Shown here piece by piece: positions 24,188 to 34,533 of a DNA stretch of 64,000 nucleotides. Source of the stretch: Bacteroidales bacterium (GTDB taxonomy: Bacteria > Bacteroidota > Bacteroidia > Bacteroidales > UBA932); NCBI GenBank assembly GCA_017962235.1, contig JAGCVS010000016.1, positions 1 through 64,000 of the forward strand, written 5' to 3'. Both the position numbers and the translations under genes were made by a program. The notes beneath the pieces are model-generated. The model was given only the letters and a program-made list of their open reading frames with translations, made no database searches and was not told where the DNA came from. Numbering within the stretch: position 1 is the first letter of the stretch; each line of letters opens with the position of its first letter.

Positions 24188-25129
24188 TTATTCGAATATC
24201 GACGCAGGGACTTCGCCGGTCCAGACCAGAGGCTGCTCCAGCCCGAAAAGTTTAAGCACGGTGCTGGCGGTATTGACGGTATTGTTGGGCTCCTCCATTG
24301 TGAACCCCTTCTTGATGCCGGGACCTGCAATGACCCAGGGGACAATCATCTCCTCCGGAGTTACGCCGCCGTGACCGTCGTGGATACCGCCGTGGTCGGT
24401 GATGAACATCAGGTGGGAATCGTCGTAAAGTCCCTTTTCCTTGAGGAAGGCAACCACACGGCCGACCTGCTCATCACCCTGCTCGATGGCCTGGATATAC
24501 TCCGTAGACATCCAGTTGTGCTGATGTCCCATCTCGTCAGGCCAACAATCGTAGAGGAAAACAAACATATCCTCACCCCGGTTGGCGGAGATAAACTCCA
24601 TAGCCTTGTCGCACAGTGCAGGATAGTTGTTGTCCGCCAAAAGCAGTTTATCGTCGAAATACTTCTGATTCAACGGATACACCAACTGCTGCCAGCCCCA
24701 GTAGTATGCAGTCTTGACCCCTTTCTCGTGGAGAATCTTGTATACCGACGGGAAATAACCATCTTCATCGGTCTCTACGGCATCCAGCGCGTGCCGCTTT
24801 CTGGTCCAGTCGTTATTCACTACGCCATGGATCTCCGGCCCCGCACCCACAAGGTGGCTGGTAAAGTTGGGTAGCGTCATTGAAGGCATCTGCACACGGG
24901 TAGTGAAAGATGCGCTTCCTGCAGCTATCAGAGCATCGATATTGGGAGTATTGGCCTGTTCCAACCCGTCTACGCGGACTCCGTCAAAGGCAAAGATGAT
25001 AACTCTTTTGCCCTTGCCTGTCTCGGCCGCATTGATATCCTTGCATGATGAACCAAGAAGTGACGTTGCAGCAACGGCTGCTCCGGCCGCCACTGTTTTC
25101 TTTACAAACTCTCTACGGGATATTTTCAT
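24188..25129 (-). CDS. Type I phosphodiesterase / alkaline-phosphatase-fold protein with Tat signal
   Basis: 313 residues. The start MKISRREFVKKTVAAGAAVA is a Tat signal (RR at 5-6) and continues into LLGSSC, so it may be a Tat-exported lipoprotein. The alkaline-phosphatase superfamily metal site is clear: FDGVRVDG (Asp49), MPSMTLPNFTSH with Thr85 as the likely nucleophile, LYDCWPDEMGHQH (Asp198, His202) and ITDHGGIHDGHGG (Asp245-His246). The Thr nucleophile matches nucleotide pyrophosphatase/phosphodiesterases, not sulfatases, which need Cys or Ser for formylglycine. It may remove a phosphate or phosphodiester substituent from the target glycan. Confidence 0.8.
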   Translation of the reverse strand: MKISRREFVKKTVAAGAAVAATSLLGSSCKDINAAETGKGKRVIIFAFDGVRVDGLEQANTPNIDALIAAGSASFTTRVQMPSMTLPNFTSHLVGAGPEIHGVVNNDWTRKRHALDAVETDEDGYFPSVYKILHEKGVKTAYYWGWQQLVYPLNQKYFDDKLLLADNNYPALCDKAMEFISANRGEDMFVFLYDCWPDEMGHQHNWMSTEYIQAIEQGDEQVGRVVAFLKEKGLYDDSHLMFITDHGGIHDGHGGVTPEEMIVPWVIAGPGIKKGFTMEEPNNTVNTASTVLKLFGLEQPLVWTGEVPASIFE

Positions 25130-25144
25130 ATGATGTGTTTTTAT

Positions 25145-27700
25145 TTATCGCAGATATGTGGCACTAAGGTGCATGACAGAAAGTGAAGAGACGAATCGGT
25201 CAAAGTCATCAAACCCATTCTTTGGGGTGAAGACCAATTCTACCGGACGGCCGGGAAAGAGGGTGAAGCTGTTGTCGTTGAATTCTCCGGGGATGTTCCC
25301 TACTCCAACCCAAGTGAAGAATGCCGGTTTGTCAGTGGTGAGAGTCACCGTCCAGTGACCGTCACGAACGGCCGGAGTACAGGAAACCGAGGCCTTCTCC
25401 AACGGACTGTTCTTGAATTCGTCGAAAAGCCAGGTGTTATAGGCCACTGGCTCACCAGCGCATTCCAGCGACAGTTCTAGGAAACGGCACTTTCTCTCCG
25501 CAGCCGAGCCGAACTCGGCAAGTGCAAATTCTGCAGCCTTCAGGGACGAATCCTCACCGGCGCTAACCTGGACGGTCTTCTCCCATATCACATTACCGTC
25601 AAATGACCACAACCGCAAGACAGCGTTGTAAATCTTATCGGCGCCTGTGTCATTCACCACCCACACACCCAAACCGCCATCATCCTCAGAAGGCACTGCG
25701 GTGATGATTTCGGGCGCGAAGAACCTTTTTGCGTGATAGTGACTCTGTTTCCATTTGCCGTCATATTCTACCGATGCCCAGGATGTTCCGGGCCAGATGT
25801 CGTTCAGTTGCCAGTAGATGACGCCCATACAGTTTGGTTCCAGAGTGCGCCAATATTGCGAACAGGTCTCGAGGCCCATAGCCTGCTCTACCTGAGAGAG
25901 ATAGCACAGGTCCTCCATCCTGTTGGGGAAGTAGAAATGCAGGCGCAGCCGGTCCATGATTATTTGGTTGCCGCGACGTCCGTCGGTTACCTCCTTCACG
26001 TGATGCTCGAACTCCGGCGACCAGATATTGGCGGCGCCGGGCGACGAATACTTCACCACCAAATCGTATCTGGGGAATGAGGAATGGCCTATTTCAGAGC
26101 AGAAGCGCGGCCTTACCTTGTAATAATCAGAAAGCGGCCCTGCAAACTTGGAGACCGACCAGAGGTGCATGTCACCCTTGGTATCCTCTTTCCAATTGTC
26201 TGTCTGATAATCGCCCGGGCCAGCGCAAGGCGAACTGGGCCAGTAGACGCGAGCCGGATCCACCTCAGCCACGACACGGCCGCGAAGCTTTATCAAAGTG
26301 TCCAGCTTGGAAGTATAGAAATGACGGTTTTTACGGGTCACGTCCCACCATCCAAGTGCACCCACGCATTCGTTATCCCCGCACCACATCGCTATGCAGC
26401 TATGGTCGCGAAGGCGGCGCAGCTGATGGTTCAGCTCTGCCTCCACCTCGTCCAGGAAGTACTTGTCTGCAGGATAGATAGCGCAAGAGAACATAAAGTC
26501 GTGCCAGAGCATCAGGCCCAGCGAGTCACAGATATTGTAAAACTCCTCGTGCTCAAACTGGCCGCCGCCCCAGTGGCGCAGCATATTCATGTTGGCATCT
26601 CGGGCGCTGGTCAGGAAATCGGCATAGCGTTCATACGTCTGGCGGGATTCAAACAGCTCGCACGGCACCCAGTCGGCGCCCTTTGCAAACATATCGCGCC
26701 CGTTGATACGGAAAGTCATGCACATCCCCTCCTTGCCATAAACGGTGTCGGGGTGATTCACCACCTCAACCTGCCTCAGACCAATCTTTTTGGAGACACG
26801 ACAACCCTCTACGGCCACTTCAAGAGGATACAGATACTGCTCCCCCATCCCGTTGGGCCACCAGAGGCGGGGATTCCTCACCGCAAAATCAAAAGAGACG
26901 ATGTTACCTCCGGCGGCAAGCTTAACCTTCCGGCTCTTTTTCTGACCCGCAAACGATGCCGAAACGACCGATGAACCACCTGCGGGCGATGTTATCTCGA
27001 CATTTACCTTGACTCCGACGCGCCCCTTGCGGGAGAAATCCTGGTCGCAATAGACATAATCTATGCGGGCGGCATCAACGGCGATGAGTTCCAGCGGCCC
27101 GGCAAATCCGGTCACCATCTGGCACGGGCCCCAGTCCCAGCCGCCGTGGCAGGTCGGCTTGCGGATGGTGTTGATGTCGGGCACAAGGCCCACCTCCGAC
27201 ATCGGCATCGGATAGCCATAACCCTTCGCAACCTTTTCGCACTCATTCCAGGCGCTGTGAAAAAAGCCCTCAATAACGTTTTCGCCCGCCTTGAGATACG
27301 GCTTCACATCCCACTCCCAGCGGCGGAAACGGTTAGTGGTACTACCCACTTTATGTCCGTTTATAGATATATCGCAGAATGTATCCACATCCTCTGCACG
27401 CAGATATACAGCTTCATGCGCCAGAAAAGAAGCATCCAAAACAAATGTCTTGCTGAGAACCCAGTCTTCTCGCCCTACCCAGAGATTATCCAGTTCGTTG
27501 AAGGCATAATACGGGTCTTTTATCAGGCCTGCCTCCAACAGTGCAGAATGGACATCTCCCGGCACAGTAACTGCCAGATTCCGCGGAGCATCTTTACCGG
27601 CAATATCCAGCCGCCACTCACCGGAGAGGTTCAACAGCTCGCCCGCAAAGGCAGAGAGCGACAGTACAAGGGCCGCCGCAACTGTGATTATTCTTTTCAT
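25145..27700 (-). CDS. GH2 family beta-mannosidase-like enzyme (first copy)
   Basis: 851 residues: signal peptide (MKRIITVAAALVLSLSAFAG), sugar-binding sandwich (about 25-210), immunoglobulin-like domain, TIM barrel (about 325-640) and C-terminal beta domains. Acid/base Glu444 lies in WCGDNEC and nucleophile Glu536 in RFCSEIGHSSFP, both in the pattern of GH2 beta-mannosidases (retaining). The N-terminal GEWRLDIAGKDAPR and VPGDVHSALLEAGLI also fit mannosidases rather than galactosidases. It overlaps the GH39-like gene by 4 bases. Likely action: removal of terminal beta-mannosyl units in the periplasm. Confidence 0.85.
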   Translation of the reverse strand: MKRIITVAAALVLSLSAFAGELLNLSGEWRLDIAGKDAPRNLAVTVPGDVHSALLEAGLIKDPYYAFNELDNLWVGREDWVLSKTFVLDASFLAHEAVYLRAEDVDTFCDISINGHKVGSTTNRFRRWEWDVKPYLKAGENVIEGFFHSAWNECEKVAKGYGYPMPMSEVGLVPDINTIRKPTCHGGWDWGPCQMVTGFAGPLELIAVDAARIDYVYCDQDFSRKGRVGVKVNVEITSPAGGSSVVSASFAGQKKSRKVKLAAGGNIVSFDFAVRNPRLWWPNGMGEQYLYPLEVAVEGCRVSKKIGLRQVEVVNHPDTVYGKEGMCMTFRINGRDMFAKGADWVPCELFESRQTYERYADFLTSARDANMNMLRHWGGGQFEHEEFYNICDSLGLMLWHDFMFSCAIYPADKYFLDEVEAELNHQLRRLRDHSCIAMWCGDNECVGALGWWDVTRKNRHFYTSKLDTLIKLRGRVVAEVDPARVYWPSSPCAGPGDYQTDNWKEDTKGDMHLWSVSKFAGPLSDYYKVRPRFCSEIGHSSFPRYDLVVKYSSPGAANIWSPEFEHHVKEVTDGRRGNQIIMDRLRLHFYFPNRMEDLCYLSQVEQAMGLETCSQYWRTLEPNCMGVIYWQLNDIWPGTSWASVEYDGKWKQSHYHAKRFFAPEIITAVPSEDDGGLGVWVVNDTGADKIYNAVLRLWSFDGNVIWEKTVQVSAGEDSSLKAAEFALAEFGSAAERKCRFLELSLECAGEPVAYNTWLFDEFKNSPLEKASVSCTPAVRDGHWTVTLTTDKPAFFTWVGVGNIPGEFNDNSFTLFPGRPVELVFTPKNGFDDFDRFVSSLSVMHLSATYLR

Positions 27701-29361
27701 AGAGGTTTGATTTCCAGAAACAGTACGTTGCTCGCCTCAATCCTTTCGCTGCCCAAAGTAAGCACTCCCTTCTTTACATCCGCCTCCTCCGTCACAGGCG
27801 TCAGGCGCGAGCATTCTATATACTTTTCTCTCTTGGTTTTATACTGCCGGATGGCGGAAGCACGATTTAGCGTCACAGTCATATCCAGCAACGGGTCGTC
27901 CGGACTCCAGGAGAAGTCGGACGTCGTGATGCCCAACTCCTCCCAGTCCGCTAACCAATCATCAAAAAAGTTGCAATCGTCATTTACAAGATATCTCGTA
28001 ATCTGTACCTTCTTTGCGTCGAAAGGCAACTTAATTTGCATACCATAATTGAAACGCCTGGAATAGTTCAGGGCGTTCTTGAAATTATAAACCATAACCC
28101 TGACGGTACTGCCGTCGGTGGCGGCAAGGCAATCCACTTCAGAATCATCCAGCGCCTCTATAGAGACATCAGTCTTGGCCCTGTTCATCCCCTCGAATTT
28201 GGCGATATTGCGAGCCACGTGATAGCTTATGATGGGATATCCGTACACGTTGCCGCCGGTTAGGAAATTCCAGGTGGAGAAATAGTCCAGGCCATTGTCA
28301 ATGCCCTGTTTGAACAGGCGGGCATCGTAGGCCGCCTGCCAGGTATAGCCGGTGGTCCTATTGTAGAGTTCCTTGCTGGACTGCCCTGCGCGAAGGCCGC
28401 TCAAGATGCGTCCCTCGTCAATACCGAAGATAACTCCCTGAAGACCCGCCTTGGAGGCGGCATCCTTCAGTACCTTGATAGTACCGGGCAAATTGTGGCC
28501 GGAGGTGAAGGTTCCGGGACAGACATCGTAGAACGATGCCGACAGGAATTTAATGGGAGTGCCCTTGCCGCCGTTGGCATAGTTGGTGCCGGAGGCGCAG
28601 TGCTCTATGAACATAGCCTCGTCCCAGCCGCCTTCCGTGACGGTCATACTGTGCGCCCCCACAAACACGTCGGGGCCAAGCACATCCACCAGAGCCTGTA
28701 CGGTGTAATCATACAATTTACAATAAGCCTCACAACTGTCGCTGCCCAAGCCGCTCTTTGCCTTGAACCAGTCATAATTCTCGTATTCCGTCATACAGCC
28801 AAACCGCCAGGTGCGGACTTCATCCAGTCCGAATTCATCCACTAGTGCCTGAATCACAGCCTTGATGTATGTGTAATACTGATTATAGTCGTCCGGAGGA
28901 TACATATTGGTGCCGAAGGTGCCCGCCACCGGATCGGTCGTGAGCTTGAGGGGCACACTGCCCAGCTTCAAATGGGGCTTCGCCCCCATCGTCAAAACGC
29001 CGCGGCAGTTAGTAATCAGAGGTTCAAAATTGTAATCATCAAGCACACTCCGGTCCCCGGGCCTGCGGAACAAATCCCTCTCCGCACTGCCACCGGTGCA
29101 CTGCATGAACTGCACGTAGCGCACGAATTCAAACACGTTGGCCTCTTCATTAATCTTTGGATGATAATAAAGTTTGCCCATATCCCACACATTGACGTTA
29201 TCCGCTATATTGGGCAGGACATCCCCCCGCTGGGTGGCATCTATGAGGATGCTGTTGCCGTAGATATTGACCGGCTTGTCCTCCGGATCAACGGCAGGTT
29301 CGGGGTCGCAGGCGCAGGAGAATGCGGCAACAACGGCAAACAGCAGTGCGATTCTTTTCAT
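27697..29361 (-). CDS. GH39-like clan GH-A glycosidase lipoprotein
   Basis: 554 residues with a lipobox (FSCAC near residues 14-18) and the acidic post-Cys segment DPEPAVDPEDKP. The barrel resembles GH39: TWRFGCMTEYENYDWF places the likely acid/base Glu192, and GVIFGIDEGRI places the likely nucleophile Glu316. A C-terminal beta domain (about 430-554) follows. GH39 includes beta-xylosidases, iduronidases and related retaining enzymes, so the substrate cannot be fixed. It is coupled by a 4-base overlap to the GH2 gene downstream and is 6 bases from the enzyme upstream. Confidence 0.65.
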   Translation of the reverse strand: MKRIALLFAVVAAFSCACDPEPAVDPEDKPVNIYGNSILIDATQRGDVLPNIADNVNVWDMGKLYYHPKINEEANVFEFVRYVQFMQCTGGSAERDLFRRPGDRSVLDDYNFEPLITNCRGVLTMGAKPHLKLGSVPLKLTTDPVAGTFGTNMYPPDDYNQYYTYIKAVIQALVDEFGLDEVRTWRFGCMTEYENYDWFKAKSGLGSDSCEAYCKLYDYTVQALVDVLGPDVFVGAHSMTVTEGGWDEAMFIEHCASGTNYANGGKGTPIKFLSASFYDVCPGTFTSGHNLPGTIKVLKDAASKAGLQGVIFGIDEGRILSGLRAGQSSKELYNRTTGYTWQAAYDARLFKQGIDNGLDYFSTWNFLTGGNVYGYPIISYHVARNIAKFEGMNRAKTDVSIEALDDSEVDCLAATDGSTVRVMVYNFKNALNYSRRFNYGMQIKLPFDAKKVQITRYLVNDDCNFFDDWLADWEELGITTSDFSWSPDDPLLDMTVTLNRASAIRQYKTKREKYIECSRLTPVTEEADVKKGVLTLGSERIEASNVLFLEIKPL

Positions 29362-29367
29362 ACCGTT

Positions 29368-30918
29368 CTATTTCTGGCAGCAATATACTACACTTTTGGC
29401 GGGGATAACAACCTTGATTCCCCCGCCGGAAGCAGTCACACTGCCGCCGGGCGCAATCAGGGAACCGTCTTCCGGAAGCTTGCCCTCTTCATAACTGATC
29501 AGATCAAACTCTCCCTGCACATCATTCTCTATCTTTAGCTGAAGCTTTCTCTTATCCTGATTGGCGATAACGTAAACCCACTTGCCGTCAGTATTCTTGA
29601 ATGCGGTGGCTGCGGCGAATTCGCGACCTGTTTCAACAGGGTGAATCTCCGCACCTGGCCTTACACGGCTTGAGAGCAGTGAATAAGCATAATACTGCGG
29701 ACGACACTCATAGTCGCACTTGATGCGGGCATATGTGGTATCCTGCGCGTATTCCTGCTTGACGGAACGCCACAGACCAAGCTGCTGCATCTGCTGGTAA
29801 TCCCCCTGGAAACTATAGTACTGGTCTATCAGGCTCCAGTAGCTGATGGCACACGCCCCGGTATTGAAAAAATTTAGGGCGAGGCGGGTGATAAGCACGC
29901 CGCGTTCGTATTCGTCTATATCTCTCTGGCGGGAGGCGCCCACACACTGGTTACTGCCGAATTCGCCCACTATGTGCTTAAGTCCGGCACTCTGGGAAAT
30001 TGCCACATTGTTCCTCTCCCACTCTTCTATCTCTGAATTGGGGGTCGCATAGCCAAAGATATAAGTGTGGCTGTTGAATATATCGGCGATGCCCTTCAGT
30101 TCTTTTGCACAGGCCTCCAGATAATACTGATGGGTATCTATATTGTCGGAAAGGTTGAAGCGGACCTTGTCACGGACGCCCAGACGGCGGAAATGTTTGT
30201 CCAGGGCACGGCAAACCGCCATATAGCCGTCGGGGGCGATGATATCGCCGCCGGGCTCGTTGAAGGGGGTCACTTCGTTTACGCAGGTGTAGCCCTTCTC
30301 CTCTATCAGATACTTGACCAGTGCGGCGAAGTTCTCGCCAAACTCATCGTTGCTCTTGGGCGGACACATCCAGTTCTGGTTGGCATCCCAGTCGCACATA
30401 AAGCAGGTGGTGACATCGGAGTATTCTGCTTCTATCATCGAGACGTATCGGGTGCAGCCCCAGATAGCCAGGCAAACGCTCATATTGTTCTTCTGCGCCA
30501 GATCCAGCACTTGATATAGCGACTGCATCTCCACGGTGTTCCATCTGAATGCCGACATATCGGTGTCAAACGGATCTGCATTGTCGTTGTACGGCTCATA
30601 CCATTGAGGCTGGATCATCACGCGGAACTTCTGCAGCCCCATGCGTGTCACGCGGTCTTCTATGATCTTGAAATCCTCTGCCTTCAGCCCGGCACCAGGA
30701 CGGCCCACCACGTTCTGGGCATAGAAGTGCGGGTCGAACTCAGCGCCTATGGATTCCAGAGCCACCGGTGTAGCATCGGCCAGCTTGACCACGGTGTATC
30801 CCTTGTCGCCGGAATCATTCGGATCATCCGGTTTATTCTGGCGACCGCCGTTGCAGGCTGCCAGCGACATTACCATTGCAGAAACAATAAAGCCGGCAAG
30901 TATTTTACCTGATTTCAT
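29368..30918 (-). CDS. Clan GH-A (GH30/GH5-like) glycosidase lipoprotein
   Basis: 516 residues with a lipobox (SLAAC, Cys22) followed by a polar linker NKPDDPNDSGDKG. The barrel has acid/base Glu221 in VTPFNEPGGD and nucleophile Glu319 in IVGEFGSNQ; both are the classic beta-4 and beta-7 residues of retaining clan-A enzymes. A small beta domain closes the protein (VYVIANQDKRKLQLKIENDV). Family GH30 is suggested by layout, but GH5 cannot be excluded. The 5' end overlaps the second GH2 gene by 14 bases. Confidence 0.7.
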   Translation of the reverse strand: MKSGKILAGFIVSAMVMSLAACNGGRQNKPDDPNDSGDKGYTVVKLADATPVALESIGAEFDPHFYAQNVVGRPGAGLKAEDFKIIEDRVTRMGLQKFRVMIQPQWYEPYNDNADPFDTDMSAFRWNTVEMQSLYQVLDLAQKNNMSVCLAIWGCTRYVSMIEAEYSDVTTCFMCDWDANQNWMCPPKSNDEFGENFAALVKYLIEEKGYTCVNEVTPFNEPGGDIIAPDGYMAVCRALDKHFRRLGVRDKVRFNLSDNIDTHQYYLEACAKELKGIADIFNSHTYIFGYATPNSEIEEWERNNVAISQSAGLKHIVGEFGSNQCVGASRQRDIDEYERGVLITRLALNFFNTGACAISYWSLIDQYYSFQGDYQQMQQLGLWRSVKQEYAQDTTYARIKCDYECRPQYYAYSLLSSRVRPGAEIHPVETGREFAAATAFKNTDGKWVYVIANQDKRKLQLKIENDVQGEFDLISYEEGKLPEDGSLIAPGGSVTASGGGIKVVIPAKSVVYCCQK

Positions 30919-33307
30919 ATATACCTGTTTTATTTATCCAATTCCTGTAGTTCTCAAGTTTGTACGGCGGTTCGCCATACAGATAGTGGTTAGCGTATTC
31001 GCGACCGTCAATCTTGTATTTAATCATCAGCATACCTTGTCCCTTGCGGGAAGGAAGTTTCTTGATGAGGGTGGCCGTATTGGCCGCAGCGGTGAATCTG
31101 CCACTGTAAACGGCCTTGCCGCTTTCCACATCGATAACCTCAACCTCACCATCAGCGTCTGCGAGAGTCTGATTGTCGGCCCTCAGATAATAGTATTTAC
31201 TGTTGGGGCCGTCATCGCTAATAAGGCAGCAAATGTCATGATGGACATTCTGCAGATAGAAGAACGCCCGTTTCTTGCCGCCGTAATAATCGCTGATTGC
31301 ATCGGAGAGCAGCGGCCATCCGTCGCGGATGTTCCACCAGATGATGCCTGTGCGATAGGGTCTATCACCTCTCCAGCGTTCCACAAAATATTTCATCGCC
31401 TCTGCCTGAACGCTCTGAGAGGCGAAGATAAAGTCTTCAAGTTTGGCTGGGATTTCGCCAAAGATGGTCTTGACCTGATTGGTCATCAAATCGTTGCGAC
31501 CGCCCTGGAACTTCTCGTCGTAGATGCGGTTGGCCTTGGTCTGCCACTCATCGTTCCACATCCCGAGTTCTCCGTTAAGCCAGGGGTTGACGCACTCCGG
31601 AGTGAACATTTTCTTCAGAGTCTCCATATTGGGGCAACCGTGGTATCCTATCTCGCTTATGAACTGGCTGGGATTCTTCACATAATAATCGGCCTTGTAA
31701 TAGCCGCGGGGGCCCCATAGGTGGTTCTCCGGCAGGAATTCATCGCCGTTGCCCTGCTCCACAATGCGGGGGCTGTAATAGGGAGAAGAAGGCAGATAGG
31801 GCCGCGTGGGATCCATTTCATATACCACGCGGGCAATTGTCTCGCGCGAGACGCGGTCCCGGTTGGGATCCAGCTTGAAATTGTGCAGACGACCCCACAC
31901 CATACTCTGGTCGTCTTCGTTATTGCCGCTCCAGAGCACCAGAGAAGGGTGGCTGCGCAGCTTGCGCACCACGCTGACGGCCTCCTCCTCTATCATGGCA
32001 GCAAAGTCATCCCGTTGGGAATAGCTACCGCATCCCATGGCGAAGTCCTGCCATACCATGATGCCGTTCTCGTCGCACAGATCGAAGAACCTATGGTCTT
32101 CATATACGTTGCCGCCCCAGCAACGGACGATGTTGCAGTTCATCTCCGTCATAAGGCCAACGGCCTGCTCGTAATGTGAGGCATCGCGGCTGTGCAGGGC
32201 GTCCATCGGCACCCAGTTGGTACCTTTGGCAAACACCGGCACACCGTTTACAACAAACTGGAACTTTCCAGGCTTGTCTGGAAGATTTACATCGTCTATG
32301 TCCAGCCCCACCATCCTGATGCCGATGCGGCGGCTGTCGGTGTCATAAACTTCGCCCGTCTTACAGTCAACAAGCTGTACTATCGCATCATAGAGGGCCG
32401 GCTCTCCATAGCCTCTCGGCCACCAGAAGTCGACATTATCCAACACAAAATCAAGATAGTCAACCGCCTTGCGCATCAGGTGCTCGAGCTCAAACACGAT
32501 CTTGCCTTTGCGCAGCATTGTCAGTTTCACCTTTACATTGTCAAATGCCTCAAAGGGCATCCTGGTTTGCAGGTAAAGATATAAACTTGCCTTGCGGGCG
32601 GGCATATCCATACTGAATGTCATCCAGTGGGCATCCATTATGCTCACCGGATTCTCAATCTTCAGAGTTACGTCACGCCAAAGGCCGGCGCTTACCAGGC
32701 GGGGCATGATATCCCAGCCGTAGGTGCTGGGGGCACGGCGTACATACGCACTCTCTTCGTTGGAGAAATTGCCTATGCTGAGGACACCCAGAAAGTATTT
32801 CTGGGCCTCCAGCACAGACGAACGGATGATTACCTCAAGGGTATTATCGGCTTGAAGCAAGTTTGTGACATCATATTCATGCTCGACGAGCATGTTGGCG
32901 GCACTGCCCACCTTTTCTCCGTTGAGATATATCTCCGCGAAAGTATCAAGTCCCGCAAAGCAGAGGATTATCCTCTGCCCCTCTTTGATTTCGGGACCCG
33001 TAAAAGTCTTTTTGAAGCACCACTGATACCCCTCCCATTTGCGGAGGGTATAGATATTGTTGCCAATCATGGGGTCAGCAATCAGTCCGGCCCGCTCCAG
33101 GTCAATCTCCACATTGCCGGGCACAATGGCCGTTATGGTCGTACCGTCTATGGCGGCCGCCTGCTCAGGCGTCATTACCGCAGCGGGAGGCTGAGGGAAG
33201 AACTTCAGGCTCCACTCCCCATTGAGGGAATACTCCCCGACATGGGCATTTCCTGCAGATGACCAAAGCAGCAGTAAGGCTGCCAGCAACAATATCCTTT
33301 TCTTCAT
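30905..33307 (-). CDS. GH2 family beta-mannosidase-like enzyme (second copy)
   Basis: 800 residues: signal peptide (about 1-21), jelly-roll domain (about 25-215), Ig-like domain, TIM barrel and a short C-terminal beta domain. Acid/base Glu464 lies in LVLWSGNNEDDQ and nucleophile Glu552 in QFISEIGYHGCP. The GNNE and SEIG pair is typical of GH2 mannosidases. It diverges clearly from the 851-residue copy, so the two probably cleave different linkages or act at different places. It starts 5 bases from the GH5-like gene upstream. Confidence 0.83.
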   Translation of the reverse strand: MKKRILLLAALLLLWSSAGNAHVGEYSLNGEWSLKFFPQPPAAVMTPEQAAAIDGTTITAIVPGNVEIDLERAGLIADPMIGNNIYTLRKWEGYQWCFKKTFTGPEIKEGQRIILCFAGLDTFAEIYLNGEKVGSAANMLVEHEYDVTNLLQADNTLEVIIRSSVLEAQKYFLGVLSIGNFSNEESAYVRRAPSTYGWDIMPRLVSAGLWRDVTLKIENPVSIMDAHWMTFSMDMPARKASLYLYLQTRMPFEAFDNVKVKLTMLRKGKIVFELEHLMRKAVDYLDFVLDNVDFWWPRGYGEPALYDAIVQLVDCKTGEVYDTDSRRIGIRMVGLDIDDVNLPDKPGKFQFVVNGVPVFAKGTNWVPMDALHSRDASHYEQAVGLMTEMNCNIVRCWGGNVYEDHRFFDLCDENGIMVWQDFAMGCGSYSQRDDFAAMIEEEAVSVVRKLRSHPSLVLWSGNNEDDQSMVWGRLHNFKLDPNRDRVSRETIARVVYEMDPTRPYLPSSPYYSPRIVEQGNGDEFLPENHLWGPRGYYKADYYVKNPSQFISEIGYHGCPNMETLKKMFTPECVNPWLNGELGMWNDEWQTKANRIYDEKFQGGRNDLMTNQVKTIFGEIPAKLEDFIFASQSVQAEAMKYFVERWRGDRPYRTGIIWWNIRDGWPLLSDAISDYYGGKKRAFFYLQNVHHDICCLISDDGPNSKYYYLRADNQTLADADGEVEVIDVESGKAVYSGRFTAAANTATLIKKLPSRKGQGMLMIKYKIDGREYANHYLYGEPPYKLENYRNWINKTGIYEIR

Positions 33308-33311
33308 AGTG

Positions 33312-34529
33312 CTATTCGGTTAGGGTTTTGAATCTTTCGTTGTATTCGCGCATCAGGTTGAAGGCCATGCTGCCATAAGGCGTATCGGCCCTGAAACTCC
33401 ACTCTATGTCGCCCTTGAGGGCATAATTCCACATAAGGGAAATCTGTACGCGCTGTGCATAATGGGAGATAAAGTGCCTGCGGACCATCAAGGAATCACC
33501 GCCGGCCGTCTTGGGACCGGTGAATTCACCGACATAGTACACTTTACCCAGTTCAGCTGCGACTTGCTTTGCATATAGGAGCTGATCGCTTCTGCCAACG
33601 GTTCCTTTATCTGAGAAGACTCTGGCATCCTCATATATGTGCTCCGACATACCGGTCATCGGGTCCGGGGTGAATACTCCGGTCACCTCTTTGTACTGCT
33701 CATATGAGTCATTGTCCCAGCTGGGGCCGGTCATAAGGTGATACTGCGCGTTACGCATAATGCTGTTGCCGCTGGCTATCACCCGCCCGTGGGGATCCAG
33801 AGCCTTTATATGCTCTGCAAACCCCTTGTATGCGGTGGATATGACCTTTGCAGGTATATCTGTATAACCTGCAGAGCCGATATCCGCAGCAAGGTTGAAT
33901 TCGTTTCCAAACTCCCACATCGCCACGCACTTGTGGTCTTTGAGCGTATTGACGATGTCGGTGGTGTAACTCAGCATGTGGGCGTAAGTCTTACTGGACT
34001 TGTCTCCCCATGCCGTGGCGGCTTCTTCGTAATAATCCGGGACTGAGCCGGTATTCCAGAAGATGGAGGGAATAAGCAGTATATGGGCTTCGTCGCACAT
34101 AGTAGCGAGATAATCCAGGTTGGCGAGGAACTGCTGCTTATTATCCATATAGAAGTGGAACTGACGCGCATAAAAAGGACTGCCGCTGAAGCGGACAATG
34201 GGGACCTGCTCGGTCTTGAGCACCTCCACCGTCTTTACCATATTATCGGTTTTCATACCGTTTGATTCGTGGCACTGTACAAACAGGTTGTAACAGTTCA
34301 TGCCGGTCACATAAAGCAGTTTGCCGCCCAAGTACATACGTGGTACCGAGGCTCCATTGATTATGCATTCCCTCTGATGAATACCCAAATCCCCTGTATA
34401 GTCATCCGCCCAGTAGCGCTCCAGCGCACTGCGGGTATCCTTCACAGGGTCTTCTGCAGGATCCTTACCACAACCGCCGGGCAATATACCCAGCAGCAAT
34501 GCCGCCGTCAGCAACACTATCCTTTTCAT
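33312..34529 (-). CDS. GH5-like endo-glycosidase lipoprotein, tandem copy A
   Basis: 405 residues: lipobox GILPGGC (Cys20) with GKDPAEDPVKD behind it, then a barrel starting GGKLLYVTGMNCYNLFVQ. Acid/base Glu210 is in MWEFGNEFNLAAD and nucleophile Glu335 in YYVGEFTGP, the GH5 arrangement; the GKPLYVTGVNCYNL-type opening is common in mannanase-type GH5 members. It shares most of its sequence with the next gene. It is predicted to be a surface endo-acting enzyme. Confidence 0.75.
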   Translation of the reverse strand: MKRIVLLTAALLLGILPGGCGKDPAEDPVKDTRSALERYWADDYTGDLGIHQRECIINGASVPRMYLGGKLLYVTGMNCYNLFVQCHESNGMKTDNMVKTVEVLKTEQVPIVRFSGSPFYARQFHFYMDNKQQFLANLDYLATMCDEAHILLIPSIFWNTGSVPDYYEEAATAWGDKSSKTYAHMLSYTTDIVNTLKDHKCVAMWEFGNEFNLAADIGSAGYTDIPAKVISTAYKGFAEHIKALDPHGRVIASGNSIMRNAQYHLMTGPSWDNDSYEQYKEVTGVFTPDPMTGMSEHIYEDARVFSDKGTVGRSDQLLYAKQVAAELGKVYYVGEFTGPKTAGGDSLMVRRHFISHYAQRVQISLMWNYALKGDIEWSFRADTPYGSMAFNLMREYNERFKTLTE

Positions 34530-34533
34530 AAAA

